From the NCBI GenBank assembly GCA_964489835.1, contig CAZBBC010000001.1:71660-135659 (forward strand): a stretch of 64,000 bases of DNA, given 5' to 3'. Within the stretch, counting starts at the first letter, position 1. Each line of letters opens with the position of its first letter. This document shows, one piece after another, positions 45,410-54,080 of this stretch. The DNA is from CAZBBC01 sp964489835. GTDB taxonomy: Bacteria > Calditrichota > Calditrichia > JAJRVZ01. The position numbers were made by a program, and so were the translations under genes. The notes under the pieces are model-generated. The model did not search any database. It was given only the letters and a program-made list of their open reading frames with translations, and had not been told where the DNA came from.

Positions 45410-47386
45410 TCAATTTTGAATGACTACCTTAATTATTTTATCATCTACTTCGATATTATCCACAATACTCATTCCATTAACCACTTTACCAAAAACTGTA
45501 TACCTTCTGTTTAAATGTGGCTGCTCAGAATGACAAATAAAAAACTGACTTCCTCCGGTGTCTTTACCTGCAGTTGCCATTCCAATCGTACCGCGGTTGA
45601 ATGAGTTCTCATTATATTCGCAGGGGATAGAATAGTCCGGTCCTCCCCAGCCATCTCCCCTGGGATCCCCTCCCTGAACCACAAAATCGCTAACGACCCG
45701 ATGAAAGGTGAGATTATCGAAAAAACCATTTTGAGAAAGGAAGATGAAATTAGCGACGGTGGCCGGTGCAATATCAGGACAAAGCTGGATTAAGATATCC
45801 CCCTTCTCGGTTTGAATGGATGCCTGAACCGGTTCGTTTAGGAAATATTTTACTTCTGGTATATACAAACTTTCAGAAAGGTCATTTCTCGGTGAAAATT
45901 GTATCTGAGATGTTGTCAGATGATGTTCAATCTGTTTCGCAATGGCAAAGGAAGATGTGTTCTGATAGACATTTTGTAAGAAATGGATAGATTCAGACGA
46001 TTCGATGGTCATGATCCCTTTTAAAATTACCTGCATCGCACCCAGACCATCGGGTTCCGAAAATTGAGCATAGGCCAGGCGCAAATCATCAAATTTTATC
46101 TGTTTTGGATTTTCAATAATCCACTCTGCAGCAGTTGCTGCTAAGGCAAGATCTCCGGACAAAATAAGCTCTTTTGCTTGATTATAACAAACCGTTTTTA
46201 ACTCCTGCAACTCTCTGAAAGCAGTAAATTTTAAGCGATTATTCGGAACATGTAAAAATTGCCGGAGCTGATCCAATGACAATTTATTTTTAATATTTGC
46301 CAGACTTTTCAATAGTAATTGTTTACTATAAATATTCCCTTTATCCAGGTTTTGCTGAATAAGTGGATAAACTATTTGTGGATGTTTTTTTGATAAGGCA
46401 AGAATTATATTTCCTTTATCTGCCCAGCTGGCTTCCTGAAATACCCGAAGAAGAGATTGTTTGGCTTCCGACTTATCCATGCGGGCTAATGATGCGATGG
46501 CTGCCTGGCGAAGATGCGGATTCGGATTCCGAAGGTAGTTGGCAACCGCCTTAAATGAGGAGCTGTCTTCACTATGGGATAGAATAGAAATCTCATATAT
46601 CTTATGACGCCAGGAGTTGCTGTTATTGTATAGGTCAGTTATTAAATTTTGTTTTAATGTATCGAACAACGCAGAATCTCTGGTTGGTATGGAATAATTT
46701 TCCAATGAACGACTGAGGGCTTTTAGACGGTATTTATTCCATATTGATTCAGATTTCAGAGAACTTTTGATCAGACTTCGGATCGCCAAATAATGCGGAT
46801 GTCTGGAAAAAAAATAAGCCGCGGCCCCCCTGACTCCTGCGTTTGGATATTTAAGATAGGTTGTTATAGCATTACACTTTCTAATATTTTTAAAGTTGGG
46901 AGGGGCAATATGGGTAATACTTTGGATTGCTGATATCTTCAGCGAATCTGAAAGAGAGGGAAGGTGAGCAACCAGAGTGTCTATTAAACTCTCGTTTTTA
47001 CTTTTTCCGATAGCGTTAAGTATTTGCTTCTGATAAGCATTATATTTTTTATCCTTCAACAAGGAACAAAGTAAAGAATCCTGTTCTCCGATTTGACCGA
47101 TCGCAAAGAGCGCTTTACTTATAACCGCGGGATTTTTATCTTTAAGAAGTTCTTTAAGAATAGAAAGATGAGCGGAACTGCCGATTTTTGCCATTGCGTC
47201 GGCAACTAATAGTCGTATCTCTCCACTCGTATTTACGATTAAATTTTCAAAATTTTCGGGATGGTTGTTTCTTTGAAACTCAAGCATTCGAATTTTTTGT
47301 GCAATTTCTTTTTTCTCTTTTTGAAAACAGGAAAAAAATGAGACGATCAATATTAATCCGATGATATTCTTCAAAGTTTTACCCAA
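45410..47386 (-). CDS. HEAT-repeat lipoprotein with C-terminal cyclophilin domain
   Basis: 658 residues from the TTG at 47386, preceded by AGGA at 8 bases. The signal ends in a lipobox-like FFSC (Cys20). Residues about 35-480 are HEAT-type helical repeats. From about 510 a cyclophilin-type peptidyl-prolyl isomerase follows, with ETEKGDILIQL-like first strand, FHRVVSDFVVQGGDPRGDGWGG, the MATAGKDTGGSQFFI core and YTVFGKV. The Trp that binds cyclosporin in human CypA is absent (region reads HLNRR). The catalytic Arg (FHR) is kept. A periplasmic foldase or scaffold is inferred; a HEAT-cyclophilin fusion is unusual in bacteria. It heads an operon with the TPR and HAD genes. Confidence 0.85.
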   Translation of the reverse strand: MGKTLKNIIGLILIVSFFSCFQKEKKEIAQKIRMLEFQRNNHPENFENLIVNTSGEIRLLVADAMAKIGSSAHLSILKELLKDKNPAVISKALFAIGQIGEQDSLLCSLLKDKKYNAYQKQILNAIGKSKNESLIDTLVAHLPSLSDSLKISAIQSITHIAPPNFKNIRKCNAITTYLKYPNAGVRGAAAYFFSRHPHYLAIRSLIKSSLKSESIWNKYRLKALSRSLENYSIPTRDSALFDTLKQNLITDLYNNSNSWRHKIYEISILSHSEDSSSFKAVANYLRNPNPHLRQAAIASLARMDKSEAKQSLLRVFQEASWADKGNIILALSKKHPQIVYPLIQQNLDKGNIYSKQLLLKSLANIKNKLSLDQLRQFLHVPNNRLKFTAFRELQELKTVCYNQAKELILSGDLALAATAAEWIIENPKQIKFDDLRLAYAQFSEPDGLGAMQVILKGIMTIESSESIHFLQNVYQNTSSFAIAKQIEHHLTTSQIQFSPRNDLSESLYIPEVKYFLNEPVQASIQTEKGDILIQLCPDIAPATVANFIFLSQNGFFDNLTFHRVVSDFVVQGGDPRGDGWGGPDYSIPCEYNENSFNRGTIGMATAGKDTGGSQFFICHSEQPHLNRRYTVFGKVVNGMSIVDNIEVDDKIIKVVIQN

Positions 47387-47558
47387 ATGATTTGTCCTGC
47401 GCCGGGCAGGATATGAATTATAGAAAAAATGTACCATTGTTGCAATATAATTTCGTAAATCATGTCGGATATATAAAAATAATTTGCTGGAAGTCTATAA
47501 AAATTTAGGGGTTATCGATTGTGCCACAACGAAAAAGTGTTTGACATTAATTTTAGAT

Positions 47559-47585
47559 TTGATTAACTTCCTCTCCCAGTATAAT
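47559..47585 (+). promoter_or_regulatory. Possible sigma-70-type promoter for the pilus-like module
   Basis: TTGATT (47559-47564) and TATAAT (47580-47585) are 15 bases apart, about 52 bases before the ATG at 47637. The spacing is two short of the usual 17, so this is tentative. Confidence 0.3.
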
Positions 47586-47636
47586 ATAAAAAAGACGTTC
47601 ATTTATTTTAAACAATATTATTAATGTGGAGGCATA

Positions 47637-49313
47637 ATGGCTAGTCAAGACGGCAGAGGATCCCTCATATTAAAGATTATTATAGTTCTTCTGGTTGTTG
47701 CCATGGTTATTGCGATTAAATTACCTGGTCAAATCTGGCAGGAAGAAGATATGATCAGGGATACAAGCCGTGGGAATATGGCAACGCTTTATGAAGCACA
47801 GCGTTATTTTTATAGTTTAAAAAAAGTTTATTCTCATAATGAAGATGAATTAATAGCCACCATTCAAAATGATTCCGCCTTGAGTAAAAGACAATTAGTT
47901 GTCAATCATACGACACGCTTAAGAGATGCCATGGAAACATTTTTAAATACATCGGTGGTACAAAATCTGTACGCAATATCATCAAATATTAAAAGTATCG
48001 AAGATGATTTAAATGCCAACAAGCGGTTCTTTAAAACTATTGAAGAAATTGACCGGGAAGCGGAAGAGATTAAAATGCAAATATATACATTCCGTTCGGC
48101 GATGGATTTTGAGGACTACGCTCTGGTTGTGACAGCATTGGATAGTATGTGGCAATTAAGGCGCGATCTTACGGATTACTCTCTGCAATCTGCCGCACGT
48201 TATGCTTCTTCATTTTCAAAGGAAATATCAGAAACTGTAGCTTCGATTGATTTTGGTGCTATTAATCAGGTCTGGATCCCAATATCCAACAGAACATCGG
48301 ATTTAATGGAAACAGTAAATAATTCAAAGTTGAAAACTCTCACCAGTGTGGCTGACCGTGTGGCCGATTTTCAACGTGATGCCGGTGAAGGATTTGCTTT
48401 TTTTCTTACAAAGAAAACAGACGTTTCTCTCAATGAGGTGGTTGCAGCATCTGAAGATCTGTCAAGTGTCTATAATGAATTTTTATCTGACTTTTTAATC
48501 ACAGAAGAATTTGCACAATATGCTCTCAGCGAAAGTGATTCTCTTTTGATAAATATTAGCAAACGCAGTTTTTATACCCCGGATAAAAATCTGGCATATA
48601 TAATGAAAAGCGATGATTCTCTGGGTTTTCGCGTTGAAGATCCAACCCTTCTGGAGGAGCTGAAGTCAAAGGCAGTCACTGAATCAGATCGAATCAGTAA
48701 GTTACTGTTTATGAGCGCTTTTTCGAACTATGAAAAGCAGATCGAAGCTATAAGAGAATTTTACCCAGAGGTAAAAACCAAATATAGACGGAATATTGAT
48801 GTTATGATTAAAACAAAAGAGTTAGAGGCAGTCATAGAGAAATTACCGGAAAGTGCTGCCTATGATGCTTACTTGCAAGAAAAAGCATACGTTCAGCTTG
48901 TACCGATGAGTGATTCCTATTCAGCAATCAAGGAAGAAATAGAATCGGCACTCATCAGCACAGGAGCTTTTAAGCAAATATATTCAGATCATTATTTTGG
49001 TGCTCTGGACACTATTCATATTGAAATCATCAATCAAATGAATGAATACAACGAATTATTGTCCCAGATACGACGCAATGAATATTCATTCGAAACCCAC
49101 ATTAATGCTTTAAATACGGCACTCGAACAGATAAAATCTATTCCAACAGAATCAGTATTATCTGAACTTCAGGATATTGAAGAAAATATGAAAGATCTTT
49201 TTCTCTTTGCCTCTGAAGGTAAGGAACAAGCCGTATACGGTGTATTCAATACGCGAACTGTCAACTATGGTAAGATTTTTGGAACTACTGGTCAAAAAAG
49301 TTGGGAAGAGTAA
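47637..49313 (+). CDS. Large single-TM helical protein, pilin-like N-terminus
   Basis: 558 residues, not assigned to a family. One TM helix at about 12-28 (SLILKIIIVLLVVAMVIAI) is followed by a long, mostly alpha-helical, acidic extracytoplasmic part. The region after the TM (ATLYEAQRYFYSLKKVYSHNEDEL) resembles the start of type IV pilins and pseudopilins, where a membrane helix runs into an alpha-helix bearing 'A..AQ..Y....G.Y'. A prepilin cleavage site with the Glu at +5 is not seen. GGAGG is present before the ATG. The next two genes encode PilM-like and PilN/PilO-like proteins. It could be a scaffold or minor subunit of the same machine (inference). Confidence 0.75.
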   Translation: MASQDGRGSLILKIIIVLLVVAMVIAIKLPGQIWQEEDMIRDTSRGNMATLYEAQRYFYSLKKVYSHNEDELIATIQNDSALSKRQLVVNHTTRLRDAMETFLNTSVVQNLYAISSNIKSIEDDLNANKRFFKTIEEIDREAEEIKMQIYTFRSAMDFEDYALVVTALDSMWQLRRDLTDYSLQSAARYASSFSKEISETVASIDFGAINQVWIPISNRTSDLMETVNNSKLKTLTSVADRVADFQRDAGEGFAFFLTKKTDVSLNEVVAASEDLSSVYNEFLSDFLITEEFAQYALSESDSLLINISKRSFYTPDKNLAYIMKSDDSLGFRVEDPTLLEELKSKAVTESDRISKLLFMSAFSNYEKQIEAIREFYPEVKTKYRRNIDVMIKTKELEAVIEKLPESAAYDAYLQEKAYVQLVPMSDSYSAIKEEIESALISTGAFKQIYSDHYFGALDTIHIEIINQMNEYNELLSQIRRNEYSFETHINALNTALEQIKSIPTESVLSELQDIEENMKDLFLFASEGKEQAVYGVFNTRTVNYGKIFGTTGQKSWEE

Positions 49314-49366
49314 AATCATTATAATATAAGAGAAATATCCACTTTTTCTCTTTAAGTTGGTTTAAT

Positions 49367-50308
49367 ATGAGTATTCATATCGGTCTGGCATTTTGCGTTG
49401 AAAATATCAATTATGCAGTATTTTTAAAAGAATCTCAAACACTCCTGCTTGATCAACTGGGAAGTGTTTCTTATCCCTTTCCTTATGTCGAATACGAATT
49501 ATTTAAAGAGGATAAACTTTCTCAGCTAACAAATCTGATTAACAGCAAAATATTATCTGGAAAGACAGATATCCAGAACATATCCATTTCGATTGAATCC
49601 AATTTAGCTGCTTTAAAACGCATTGCCCTGCCGGATAATTTTACTCCCCATGAAGATCAAGAACATATCGCCTGGGATTTATCGCATAGCTTATCTGAAC
49701 CAATAGATCGATACATGTTTTACAAGACAGATAATTGTTTTAAAAGAGACAACCAAAAAGATTATCTGACGATTGCTATACAGAAAAAAGTTGTCAACTT
49801 CTTTCAAATATTATGCAAACAATTGGGTTTAAATTTAGTGGATATCAGTATCAATCAGCTGGTAGCAGAAATTACGCTTCGGCAACTTTTGCATAATCAG
49901 GTGGATGGACTTATTGTGATATTTAAAATAGGATTATCCAGATTGGAGAGTACTTATTTATGGAACGGGAACTACTATACATCTAACTATGAGCGAATAT
50001 TTGAAAATTATCAATCAGCGACCTATAAGAATAATCTTGTTAATAAGATTAAAACAAAAGTTAAGCAGATCGAAAATCTTTTTGAACAATATACACAAAA
50101 CAGGGTAGAGGTAAATCGAATATTTTTATATGGGGATAATATTGAAGATAGTTTCATTCAATTATTGCAGAAAAATTTATCTGTTATTGCACTCAGACTG
50201 AATCCATTGCAAAATATTGATAAAACTGACAGAATGCAAAATACCCTCCCATCAATTGAACAGGCAACAAAATTTGTTGAGTCTATTGGTGTCATTCTTG
50301 ATCAATAG
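49367..50308 (+). CDS. Divergent PilM-like (actin-fold) protein
   Basis: 313 residues, soluble. The layout fits an actin-like PilM/GspL-cytoplasmic fold: IGLAFCVENINYAVFLKE for the phosphate-1 strand pair, VDISINQLVAEITLRQLL between lobes, FKIGLSRLESTYLWNGNYYTSNYERIF for phosphate-2, and IFLYGDNIEDSFIQLL with a terminal FVESIGVIL for the adenosine side. The Gly-rich and Asp nucleotide-binding residues are mostly lost, so ATP binding is doubtful. PilM sits in the cytoplasm and contacts PilN in type IV pilus platforms. Assignment rests on layout, not on clear motifs. Confidence 0.55.
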   Translation: MSIHIGLAFCVENINYAVFLKESQTLLLDQLGSVSYPFPYVEYELFKEDKLSQLTNLINSKILSGKTDIQNISISIESNLAALKRIALPDNFTPHEDQEHIAWDLSHSLSEPIDRYMFYKTDNCFKRDNQKDYLTIAIQKKVVNFFQILCKQLGLNLVDISINQLVAEITLRQLLHNQVDGLIVIFKIGLSRLESTYLWNGNYYTSNYERIFENYQSATYKNNLVNKIKTKVKQIENLFEQYTQNRVEVNRIFLYGDNIEDSFIQLLQKNLSVIALRLNPLQNIDKTDRMQNTLPSIEQATKFVESIGVILDQ

Positions 50309-50331
50309 AGTAAAGGTTTTTGGAGGAAAAG

Positions 50332-51516
50332 ATGGCAAAATACAATATTCTTCGAGATAAAGATGAGTTGTTTGAAAACCAGGAAAACATAGAGAAAAGA
50401 GATATAAAAGCTCAAGGGGATGACACAAAAGAGGAAGAGCCGGCGTATTATTCCGACCCAACAGAAGAAGAAAAAAATACACCCGGAGATGATTTCTTTA
50501 GTGATGAAATTTTTTCTGCCATTGAAGACGAAAAACCAGAGCCAATATCGGAGATACCTATTGAGCAGGAAGAATTATATTTGCCAGAGGAGTCTATCTC
50601 TGAACCCGATATCGCAGTCCCACCCGATCTGGTAAAAGAAGAAATAGGGGCCTACGACGAAACGGCACAAAGCGAATATCCTTCTCAAGAAGAAAAGAGT
50701 GAAAAGCCTATTCTTTTTTCCTATGAAGAGGACGATAAGCAGCTGGGTATAAACTATAAGCCCATTTTTATTGGTGTTGGAATAGCTGCCGTATTAGTGG
50801 TAATATTTTTTATTATATCAAATGTGTTTTTTAGTGAGGAAGGTGAAAAACTTGCAGACCAGAAGGTTGAATCGGCTGCAGAAAAGCTGCAAAATGAACA
50901 AGCAGAACGGAAACAAAATTTTCTTACGGCATTGAATAAATCAAACAGTCACAATCTAGAGAGCATACATTTGCTTACAACTCTCAGCCCAAAAAATATA
51001 AAGTACTCAAGCATCCTTTTGTATGGTAGTTCACTTAACATGGAGGTTTTTGCGAAAAATCGTGATGTGTTGGCAAATTTCAATTTATTAATTAAAAAAA
51101 ATGAAAGAATTAAAGAGTATAAAATCGAGACAGTAGACTACCGACCGGGAACTAATGGTGGTTTATTTGCATTGTATGATATTAATTTAAATCGAATCGA
51201 ACCGACACGTTCTGTTAGTTCTCAGAGTGTGGTCAATAAAACACCAGAAACATGGGTTCAGTCAATACAACAGCAATCCGGACTGACGATCAACTCACAG
51301 AGAGCCATTACCAGCCGACAGGAAAATCTTTTCAATGTCAACCGTAAAGAGTATGTACTTAAAGGATCATTAGAAAACTGTCTGGCATTAATCGATCAAT
51401 TCGCATCATCCAACCAGAATATTACTATTCATAAGTTATCATTACTTCCGGCTGATCAGCGCAAAATGTCCAATTCTTCTTATGTGCTCAAATTAATTCT
51501 GGATTTTTACTTATAA
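50332..51516 (+). CDS. Single-TM protein with PilN-like and PilO-like domains
   Basis: 394 residues from the ATG at 50332, preceded by GGAGG. An acidic disordered cytoplasmic segment (about 1-140) leads to one TM helix (about 144-167), a short coiled coil and two ferredoxin-like regions. The first (about 195-265, ESIHLLTTLSPKNIKYSSILLYGSSLNMEVFAKN) resembles PilN, the second (about 340-394, YVLKGSLENCLALIDQFASSNQNITIHKLSL) resembles PilO/GspM. A PilN-PilO fusion is the best reading. It is 24 bases before rsmD and is probably co-transcribed. Confidence 0.55.
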   Translation: MAKYNILRDKDELFENQENIEKRDIKAQGDDTKEEEPAYYSDPTEEEKNTPGDDFFSDEIFSAIEDEKPEPISEIPIEQEELYLPEESISEPDIAVPPDLVKEEIGAYDETAQSEYPSQEEKSEKPILFSYEEDDKQLGINYKPIFIGVGIAAVLVVIFFIISNVFFSEEGEKLADQKVESAAEKLQNEQAERKQNFLTALNKSNSHNLESIHLLTTLSPKNIKYSSILLYGSSLNMEVFAKNRDVLANFNLLIKKNERIKEYKIETVDYRPGTNGGLFALYDINLNRIEPTRSVSSQSVVNKTPETWVQSIQQQSGLTINSQRAITSRQENLFNVNRKEYVLKGSLENCLALIDQFASSNQNITIHKLSLLPADQRKMSNSSYVLKLILDFYL

Positions 51517-51540
51517 AATCACTGTCGAATTTATTAATGA

Positions 51541-52098
51541 ATGCGGATATTATCAGGACAATTTAGAGGTAAAAAGCTTTTCGCTGGTAATGATCTTTCT
51601 ATCCGACCAACCACCGGCAAAATCAAAGAAATTATATTTTCAATTCTTGGCGACTTCTTTACAAATATAGAGGTTCTTGATTTATTCAGCGGTAGCGGAA
51701 GCTTGGGTTTTGAAACTCTTAGCCGAGGTGCTAAGCATGTAACATTTGTGGAAAAAGAAAGATCATCAATAAATGTACTGGAAAAAAATTTGGCCTCGCT
51801 CTCCGTTGATTCCCATAATATCAGCATCGTTAGAAGAGATGTTCTCGAATATTTAAAAACCTGTGCAATGCAATTTGAACTAATTTTAATGGATCCGCCT
51901 TTTCGTTATTCTCAGTTACAAGTTTTAGTTACAGAGATTATGGCGGGGGAGATTTTAAAAAAATCGGGAATTTTGGTTGTTCATCATGAAATTGACAATC
52001 CCCTTGCCACAGATCATATGCTCTATCAGGTTATAAAACAAAAAAAGATTGGACGCAGTTTAGTTTCTTTTATACTGCCGGAGGAAAAAAATGTCTGA
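51541..52098 (+). CDS. rsmD: 16S rRNA m2G966 methyltransferase RsmD
   Basis: 185 residues; starts MRILSGQFRGKKL and has the SAM motif LDLFSGSGSLGFE, the acidic motif VEKE and the catalytic MDPPF. RsmD methylates G966 of 16S rRNA. It overlaps coaD by 8 bases, an arrangement common in bacteria. Confidence 0.95.
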   Translation: MRILSGQFRGKKLFAGNDLSIRPTTGKIKEIIFSILGDFFTNIEVLDLFSGSGSLGFETLSRGAKHVTFVEKERSSINVLEKNLASLSVDSHNISIVRRDVLEYLKTCAMQFELILMDPPFRYSQLQVLVTEIMAGEILKKSGILVVHHEIDNPLATDHMLYQVIKQKKIGRSLVSFILPEEKNV

Positions 52099-52576
52099 AA
52101 AGATCGCAATATACCCGGGTACTTTTGATCCCTTTACAAATGGTCATCTTGATATAACAGAACGGGCAGCCCGATTGTTCGACAAAGTCATAGTCACCAT
52201 TGCCAGAAATACCAAGAAAGCACCTCTCTTTTCTGTGGAAGAGCGAATAGCTTTTATTAAAAATGCCATTGAAGATTTACCGAATGTATCAACAGACAGC
52301 TTTGAAGGACTTCTGGTGGAATTTGCACGTGAGAAAAAAGCACTGGTGATTATTCGTGGATTACGCGCGATTTCGGATTTTGAATTTGAATCTCAAATGG
52401 CATTGATGAACAGACAATTGAATAATGATATAACGACGGTATTCTTAATGCCGAATGTAAAATATACCTACTTAAATTCTACTATTGTGCGCGAGGTGGC
52501 GGAATTTGGGGGAAATGTGGAAAAACTTGTTTCCCCAATGGTGGCAAAAAAACTCAGAGAAAAAACCAAGAGGTAA
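52091..52576 (+). CDS. coaD: Phosphopantetheine adenylyltransferase
   Basis: 161 residues. The nucleotidyltransferase HxGH-type motif TNGH lies in YPGTFDPFTNGHLDI, and NSTIVRE matches the second signature. It makes dephospho-CoA from 4'-phosphopantetheine and ATP. It is immediately followed by pta, another CoA-linked enzyme, 4 bases away. Confidence 0.97.
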   Translation: MSEKIAIYPGTFDPFTNGHLDITERAARLFDKVIVTIARNTKKAPLFSVEERIAFIKNAIEDLPNVSTDSFEGLLVEFAREKKALVIIRGLRAISDFEFESQMALMNRQLNNDITTVFLMPNVKYTYLNSTIVREVAEFGGNVEKLVSPMVAKKLREKTKR

Positions 52577-52580
52577 GAGG

Positions 52581-53555
52581 ATGGAAATTATTGAAAAATT
52601 CAGACAACTGGCAAAAAGCAAAAAGAAAACAATTGTATTGCCTGAAGGAGAAGAAGATCGTGTAATTAAAGCAGCTTATTTTCTAAAAAGCAATCAATTG
52701 GTGAGCCCTATTTTGATTGGCAACCCCGAAAAAATAGAAAAAACGTCAAATTCCCTAGATTTGGATATTAGCAATGTTGAAATTATGAATCCTGGAAATT
52801 CTCCTTTTATAAATGAATGGACAGAAAAATTTTACGAACTACGTCGGCATAAAAATATAAGTATGAAAGAAGCCGCGCTAGCCATACAAAGCTCCCTATA
52901 TTTTGGTGCCTTTGCTGTGCGGGAAGGTTTGGCTAATGGTGCCGTTGCCGGGTCTATCAATACCACCGGTGATGTTTTACGCGCAGGGATTCAGGTCCTT
53001 GGGCTTGCAGAAAACGTATCGGTGGTATCCAGCTCCTTTATTATGGTTCTTCCAGATGAAAAAATCTTGACATTCGCTGATTGTGCAGTAATTCCAAATC
53101 CCGATGATGAACAACTGGCAAGTATTGCGATCAGCAGCGCACAAACACACGAAAAGCTGGTTGAAGAAAGTGCCAAAGTGGCCATGCTTTCTTTCTCTAC
53201 AAAGGGTAGTGCTTCCCATGAGGATGTTGACAAAGTAATTAAAGCGACCCAAAGAGTACGTGACAAAAAACCAGAGCTTTTGGTAGATGGTGAATTACAA
53301 TTTGATGCTGCCTTTGTCGAATCAGTCGCCAGAAAAAAAGCAAAAAATAGTCCTGTCGCCGGTCAGGCGAATGTATATATTTTTCCTGATCTGGATGCGG
53401 GAAATATTGGTTACAAAATAGCTCAGCGAATTGGTGGTGCAGAAGCCATTGGTCCGATTATTCAAGGGCTGAAGCAGCCATTTAATGATCTTTCGCGAGG
53501 TTGCAATGTGGAAGATATCATTAATGTCGCCTGTATATGTGCCATTATATCCTGA
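52581..53555 (+). CDS. pta: Phosphate acetyltransferase
   Basis: 324 residues from the ATG at 52581 (AAGAGG upstream); the longer frame extending 32 codons upstream, inside coaD, is not used. It is the short, single-domain Pta/PTB type, with TIVLPEGEEDRVIKAA, GAVAGSINTTGDVLRAGIQ, SSSFIMV, PNPDDEQLASIAISSA and DAAFVESVARKKAKNSPVAG. It interconverts acetyl-CoA + Pi and acetyl phosphate. No acetate kinase gene is adjacent. Confidence 0.95.
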   Translation: MEIIEKFRQLAKSKKKTIVLPEGEEDRVIKAAYFLKSNQLVSPILIGNPEKIEKTSNSLDLDISNVEIMNPGNSPFINEWTEKFYELRRHKNISMKEAALAIQSSLYFGAFAVREGLANGAVAGSINTTGDVLRAGIQVLGLAENVSVVSSSFIMVLPDEKILTFADCAVIPNPDDEQLASIAISSAQTHEKLVEESAKVAMLSFSTKGSASHEDVDKVIKATQRVRDKKPELLVDGELQFDAAFVESVARKKAKNSPVAGQANVYIFPDLDAGNIGYKIAQRIGGAEAIGPIIQGLKQPFNDLSRGCNVEDIINVACICAIIS

Positions 53556-53637
53556 AATACCGAGAAGCCTGATTAAGTTGCATATTTGTTCGTGAGTTTT
53601 GTAAATTATTTAATTTATAGAAGAGCGGAGCATGTAA

Positions 53638-53889
53638 ATGCCAACATATGAATATTATTGTACATCATGCGGCTTCGAGTTTGAGGAATTTCAAAGCATT
53701 GCTTCTGAACCCATAAATATATGTCCTAAATGCAAGGGTCAGGTAAAACGAAGAATTTCCGGTGGTACCGGACTTATTTTCAAAGGATCTGGATTTTATA
53801 TAACTGATTATAAAAATAAAAAGTCCAGCCCCCCCTCTACCCCAGAAAAACCAAAAAAGAAAGAGAAGGAAGAAACAAAAGTCTCATAA
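53638..53889 (+). CDS. FmdB-family zinc-ribbon protein
   Basis: 83 residues with two CxxC pairs (CTSCG, CPKCKG) and the family sequence MPTYEYYCTSCGFEFEEFQSI, ending in a Lys/Glu-rich tail. The function of the FmdB family is not established. It is probably part of the rsmD-coaD-pta operon. Confidence 0.9.
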   Translation: MPTYEYYCTSCGFEFEEFQSIASEPINICPKCKGQVKRRISGGTGLIFKGSGFYITDYKNKKSSPPSTPEKPKKKEKEETKVS

Positions 53890-54080
53890 TTGTGAGAGAT
53901 TCCCGGGATTATCTTAGAACGATTTTGCATATTTTCAGATTGAATGATCCGGGTGGAGTATAATAAGTTAAAATATGCAATTTTTTTCTTTTACTTTGTG
54001 AATGATTGCACTATATTAAGTTGTTTCCCATAGAACCAATTTTATCAGGACTTACCATATATTTAAGAAAGGAGTTCTAT

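Noticed and set aside
52485..52580. Upstream extension of pta inside coaD
   Set aside because: The ATG at 52581 has AAGAGG before it and gives the normal family length.
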